Positions 6,170 to 9,209 of a DNA stretch of 9,209 nucleotides are shown here, piece after piece. Both the position numbers and the translations under genes were made by a program. This DNA comes from Candidatus Peregrinibacteria bacterium (GTDB lineage Bacteria > Patescibacteriota > Gracilibacteria > Peribacterales > Peribacteraceae), in the NCBI GenBank assembly GCA_016215715.1, contig JACRIG010000058.1, positions 1 to 9,209 of the forward strand, read 5' to 3'. Position 1 is the first letter of the stretch. Every line of letters begins with the position of its first letter. A model generated the notes under the pieces. The model worked only from the letters and a program-made list of their open reading frames with translations. It was not told where the DNA came from and did no database searches.

Positions 6170-6175
6170 GCAAAT

Positions 6176-7063
6176 ATGGCTGAGGATGTCATAACTGATA
6201 AGCGGCTGGATTTGATTCCAAACGCAGAATTGCTCGGCGAGCTGCGCCAATCTGCAGACCTCATGCGGTTACAACAGCTGCTGTTAATGAAAGGTATTAC
6301 GAAAAAAGTAGAACTGGCACTTCGTGAGGAAAATAGGGAACATGATGTCAAAGGCGCGACAACTGCGTTACTACGAGATGCGTATGCCAAAGTTGAAGGC
6401 GCTGACACCGCTGTCGCAAAAATTGAGGAAACGCTGAGCGTGCAGACAGAGATATATCAAAACCACCTCAAAGCGTATCAGGAGATACTCTCAGACCCCC
6501 TGCTGAATGGATTATTTCCCAATGTCCGGTCAATTCTTGATTGTCTGAAGGAGGAACGACTCGAGACAGATCTTGTTCTCGGGAGTGATAAAATCACCCT
6601 GAAACAAAAAACATCTATTCTTGCGCGTCATGAAAAAACTCTCAATGAGGATATCGTCTATCACATTTGGGAATATATTTTCCGCAATAGTCGTCCGGCA
6701 ATGAAAGCAATCGTAGTAACGAGTGCGGCACCCACCGGTGAAGCCCAGGGTTCGCAGGCTGAATTCCTTCTGACAGATACCTTCCGTTCATTTCTGCAGC
6801 GCAGATGGTACTTTACGAGGCTGCAGACAGATAAATTCGCACTCACAGAAGCTAAAAAAAGAAGGGGGGCAAAAAATACCTACGATGGCAAAAGTTCCAA
6901 TCAGCCTGTCGTCACTCCCAGTCCCTTTGAGTATCTGGGGCACCTGAAATTTTCGGAGAATGAGAAGGGGCAGAGTGAAGCAAGAATGATCGGTCTGCTT
7001 GTCAAAGTAATGGAGCGCTTACGGACACTGAATCAATTTGAGACCGCTCCGGCCAAACAGTAG
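6176..7063 (+). CDS. Hypothetical soluble helical protein, 295 aa
   Basis: I do not recognise this protein. It has no signal peptide and no membrane segment, so it is probably cytoplasmic. Residues 1-105 are likely all helical, with heptad-like runs (AELLGELRQSADLMRLQQLLLMKG, TTALLRDAYAKVEGADTAVAKIEETL). Residues 106-175 are mixed (LLNGLFPNVRSILDCLKEERLE, NEDIVYHIWEYIFRN). Residues 200-230 are basic and aromatic (FRSFLQRRWYFTRLQ, EAKKRRGAK), and the tail 265-285 is a further helix. Base composition is visibly richer in A/T than the flanking ligA and DUF5667-type genes. Its TAG stop shares one base with the GTG start of the downstream sigma factor, suggesting co-translation, and it has its own strong leaderless promoter. 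It could be a regulator or partner of the sigma factor, but that is inference from position only. Confidence 0.75.
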   Translation: MAEDVITDKRLDLIPNAELLGELRQSADLMRLQQLLLMKGITKKVELALREENREHDVKGATTALLRDAYAKVEGADTAVAKIEETLSVQTEIYQNHLKAYQEILSDPLLNGLFPNVRSILDCLKEERLETDLVLGSDKITLKQKTSILARHEKTLNEDIVYHIWEYIFRNSRPAMKAIVVTSAAPTGEAQGSQAEFLLTDTFRSFLQRRWYFTRLQTDKFALTEAKKRRGAKNTYDGKSSNQPVVTPSPFEYLGHLKFSENEKGQSEARMIGLLVKVMERLRTLNQFETAPAKQ

Positions 7064-7635
7064 TGCTTCCCCGCTTGCGAAAGGGCTCTCCCCCTTGGTA
7101 CGCTTCTGAGTCCCCTTTCCCCGTGCCCAAAAGGCCATCACGAGAAGCGGCGGAAAAAATCTTCACGGATGCGTTCACGGAATACGCAGACGCCATCTTC
7201 CGGCACTGCAGTTTTAAATTGTTTGACCGCGCACTCGCGCACGACATCACGCAGGAAGCATTCATGAAGACATGGGTCTGCATCGAGCGCGGCGACGAGT
7301 TCGAAAACCTCCGCGCGTTTCTCTATCGCGTCGCTGATAATTTAATCATTGATTACATCCGCAAAAAAAAGAGTGTCTCGCTCGATGCATTGCAGGAGCA
7401 GGGCTTTGACCCGGGGATGGACGACCAGACCGCGGAGCAGAGTCTGGAAATGCAGCGCGCGATGGCGGCTCTCCACAAACTGGAAGAACCGTACCGGACA
7501 ACCATCGCGCAGCGCTACGTCGAGGGCCTCTCCGTGACGGAAATTGCCGAGCTCACCGACGAACCCCCCAACACCGTCTCCGTCCGCCTCCACCGCGGAC
7601 TTGATCAACTTCGCTCCCACCTACGTCATGCATAG
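7063..7635 (+). CDS. ECF-type RNA polymerase sigma factor
   Basis: The product is up to 190 residues with the two-domain layout of extracytoplasmic-function sigma factors. Region 2 is at about residues 33-102 (AFTEYADAIFRHCSFKL, ALAHDITQEAFMKTW, LRAFLYRVADNLIIDYIRKKK), which contacts the -10 element and core polymerase. Region 4 is at about 128-186 (MAALHKLEEPYRTTIAQRYVEGLSVTEIAELTDEPPNTVSVRLHRGLDQLRSHL), with a clear helix-turn-helix for the -35 element. The reported start is a GTG sharing one base with the stop of the preceding gene (TAGTG), which fits coupling. A second in-frame GTG at 7123 would remove 20 atypical residues (rich in P, S and W) and is an equally possible start. Neither has a Shine-Dalgarno sequence. 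The next gene encodes a membrane protein of the kind found with such sigma factors, which suggests a surface or stress signal. Confidence 0.9.
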   Translation: MLPRLRKGSPPWYASESPFPVPKRPSREAAEKIFTDAFTEYADAIFRHCSFKLFDRALAHDITQEAFMKTWVCIERGDEFENLRAFLYRVADNLIIDYIRKKKSVSLDALQEQGFDPGMDDQTAEQSLEMQRAMAALHKLEEPYRTTIAQRYVEGLSVTEIAELTDEPPNTVSVRLHRGLDQLRSHLRHA

Positions 7636-7650
7636 CCCCCTTTCCTTTTT

Positions 7651-7669
7651 TCGCCGCTTTTTGCGGCGA
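7651..7669. repeat. Perfect hairpin between sigma factor and DUF5667-type gene
   Basis: TCGCCGCTTTTTGCGGCGA is a perfect 7-bp stem with a TTTTT loop, 16 bp after the sigma-factor stop. No T-run follows, so it is a poor intrinsic terminator. It could attenuate or protect the transcript. Its presence argues that 7636-7720 is not coding, which favours the downstream start of the next gene. Confidence 0.55.
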
Positions 7670-7701
7670 GAATCAGCTTTAATCCAAAAATCTGTCATAC
7701 T

Positions 7702-7719
7702 AGACGGGGATCCCCGTCT
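7702..7719. promoter_or_regulatory. 18-bp perfect palindrome, possible operator
   Basis: AGACGGGGATCCCCGTCT is its own reverse complement over 18 bp and ends one base before the ATG at 7721. Such symmetry suits a dimeric repressor or a self-pairing RNA that masks the start codon. No Shine-Dalgarno sequence is present between it and the ATG. Confidence 0.45.
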
Positions 7720-7720
7720 T

Positions 7721-9166
7721 ATGACCGACATGGAAAAAGAAGTAGGTCCAGCGCTGGCCGTTTTGAAGAATATCCGCCTGACCCCGGCGGAGCGCGCTAC
7801 GATGCTCACCCACATCCTGTCGACGCCCGCACCGCAGCGCTTTTCTCTTCTCTTTTCGATGAAGCAGCTGGCGGCCGTCTGCGCGGCATTCGTGCTCGTG
7901 GCCGGCAGCGGCATCACCTACGCCGCCGAGTCGTCACTCCCCGGTGACGTGCTCTACCCCGTGAAGGACGTCACCGAGCGTCTGCGCGGAACGCTCGCCG
8001 TGAATGCGAAGGCCAAGGCCGAGTGGCACTCGACCCTCGCGCTGCGCCGGCTGGAGGAGGGTGAAACACTCGCAGCACAGGGACGTCTGACTGCGGAGAC
8101 GGAGGCAGAGCTCACGGAGCGTTTCCGCGGGCATGCGGACGAGGTCGCGCAGGATATCGCTCTGCTCGCCGACACCGACGAATCCGAGTCCGCCGCAACC
8201 CTCGGCGCAGATTTCGAAGCCACGCTCTCCGCCCATGAAGCGCTGCTTCAGCGCATTGCCCGTTCGCGGGACGGCGAAGACGGACGTATGGAATCGCTGA
8301 TCGCGGAAGTGCGCGGCAAGGCGAAGCACACGAATGAAGCCCGCACGCGCATGCAGAAGAAAGTGCTCGCGGCCATCGATACCCGCGGCACGCTGAAGAA
8401 GGCGACGGAGTCAACCATCGTCACGACACGCAAACGCATCGATGAGGCACGCACGTTCCTCTCCCAGAGCAGTTCCGCGCCGGCCCTCGCCGGCGAAATG
8501 GCGGTGAAGCTCGGCAGAGCCGAGGACGGCGTGAAGAAGGGGCAGGTCCAGATCGACGCGGGTGCCGTGGGCAGCGCGCTCGATCAGGTAAGTTCCGCAC
8601 TCGCCGTCGCGGAGGAGGCGCGCATCACGCTGAAGCAGATGAAGCAGGAAGATAAGCGCGGAAAGAAAGAAAACAAGGAAGATAAGAAACAGAACGCCGC
8701 CCTGCGCGCGCAGGCGGAAGCCGGCGTTTCCCTCGCAGCCAAAAAAATTGCCGACGTGAAGGCACTTCTGGAGACCCGCAAAGCGTCCCTGACGGAAGAG
8801 GAAGTGCGCCTCGCAACCATACAGCTGCGCCTCGCGGAGACCGCTCTGCTCAACGCCCGCGCACGTCTGGATGCTCTCTCGTACAGCGAAGCGCGGACCA
8901 TCGCTGATGAAGCCGTCGGCTTTGCAAAAAAAGCGAAGACCATCATCCTCCGGACATCCAAAGACACTGATGACGATTCTGACGATGAGCAGGCTCAGAG
9001 TTCGGTCACAGAGCAATCATCCTCCCCCGCCCCGCAGGAAAGCAGCAGCCTGATCGCCTCCGCAGCCGTCTCAGCCTCCGCGCAGGTATCCGCGGGAGCG
9101 ACTGCTTCCGTGGGTGCCAATCCTGAGGGCTCAGTGCAGTCTGCGGTGAACGGGTTGCTGCCGTAA
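7721..9166 (+). CDS. Membrane-anchored DUF5667-type protein, putative sigma-factor partner
   Basis: The product is 481 residues from this start. Residues 1-46 are a cytoplasmic helical segment (MEKEVGPALAVLKNIRLTPAERATMLTHIL). Residues 47-69 are one membrane segment (AAVCAAFVLVAGSGITYAA). Residues 71-92 carry the DUF5667 hallmark ESSLPGDVLYPVKDVTERLRGTL. A long outer region of Ala/Glu/Lys-rich helices follows (about 93-410), with a very charged stretch at 305-324, an Asp-rich patch at 414-422 and a Ser/Ala-rich flexible tail. The topology fits an anti-sigma or sensor protein with its N-terminus facing the sigma factor encoded just upstream; no HxxxCxxC zinc motif is present. An in-frame ATG at 7628 would overlap the sigma stop by 8 bp and give 512 residues. 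I prefer 7721 because 7628-7720 holds a hairpin, a palindrome and codons unlike the rest of the gene (ATA, CTA, TTA). Confidence 0.8.
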   Translation: MTDMEKEVGPALAVLKNIRLTPAERATMLTHILSTPAPQRFSLLFSMKQLAAVCAAFVLVAGSGITYAAESSLPGDVLYPVKDVTERLRGTLAVNAKAKAEWHSTLALRRLEEGETLAAQGRLTAETEAELTERFRGHADEVAQDIALLADTDESESAATLGADFEATLSAHEALLQRIARSRDGEDGRMESLIAEVRGKAKHTNEARTRMQKKVLAAIDTRGTLKKATESTIVTTRKRIDEARTFLSQSSSAPALAGEMAVKLGRAEDGVKKGQVQIDAGAVGSALDQVSSALAVAEEARITLKQMKQEDKRGKKENKEDKKQNAALRAQAEAGVSLAAKKIADVKALLETRKASLTEEEVRLATIQLRLAETALLNARARLDALSYSEARTIADEAVGFAKKAKTIILRTSKDTDDDSDDEQAQSSVTEQSSSPAPQESSSLIASAAVSASAQVSAGATASVGANPEGSVQSAVNGLLP

Positions 9167-9185
9167 GCAAACTCAAAAGAAGCTC

Positions 9186-9209
9186 TGATCCCGGTATCAT
9201 CCGGAATCA
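9186..9209 (+). terminator. Imperfect hairpin at the window edge, possible terminator
   Basis: TGAT-C-CCGG and CCGG-A-ATCA pair as two 4-bp stem blocks around one mismatch, with loop TATCAT, starting 19 bp after the DUF5667-type stop. The window ends at the last stem base, so a following T-run cannot be seen. Position suggests an operon terminator, but the proof is missing. Confidence 0.4.

Noticed and set aside
7544..7720. Longer starts for the DUF5667-type protein (7544 or 7628)
   Set aside because: 7544 lies deep within the sigma-factor gene. 7628 is possible, but the stretch to 7720 carries a hairpin, a palindrome and atypical codons. It is kept as an alternative only.

Overview
The window is bacterial, mostly GC-rich, and uses TGA as a normal stop (for example at the ends of ligA and the cupredoxin gene). 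It has no rRNA, tRNA, CRISPR array or transposase. Several traits recall the Patescibacteria/CPR, perhaps a Peregrinibacteria/Peribacteria-like lineage: a TrmB-type regulator, a surface SLH-cupredoxin protein, an ECF sigma factor next to a DUF5667-type membrane protein, and -10 boxes placed directly against start codons. This assignment is tentative because no marker gene here settles it.

Left end (1-1016): the first 36 or so codons of a response regulator read into the antisense strand of a TrmB-family regulator gene. Each gene truncates the other at a junction near 125-160, so this is a real rearrangement or an assembly chimera. A REP-like palindromic repeat lies upstream of the TrmB gene.

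Minus-strand operon (2693 to 1017): a small single-pass membrane protein overlaps an HTTM-family multi-spanning membrane protein by an ATGA junction. A 79-residue acidic protein follows 58 bp further on.

Centre (2694-6133): a pair of inverted REP-like elements occupies the divergent intergenic region. A secreted protein with SLH-like repeats and a C-terminal type 1 copper domain follows, then a complete NAD-dependent DNA ligase (ligA). The ligase carries two lineage-type insertions, and the larger contains a candidate sliding-clamp-binding motif.

Right end (6176-9209): an unrecognised soluble 295-residue protein with a textbook leaderless promoter overlaps the start of an ECF-type sigma factor by one base. 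Next comes a short structured gap (a perfect hairpin and an 18-bp perfect palindrome), then a large DUF5667-type protein with one membrane anchor. The likely logic is an envelope-signalling module: the membrane protein may hold or report to the sigma factor. An imperfect hairpin at the extreme right edge may be the operon terminator.

At least four, perhaps five, start codons lie 6-10 nt behind a -10-like hexamer with no Shine-Dalgarno sequence. Leaderless translation appears common here.
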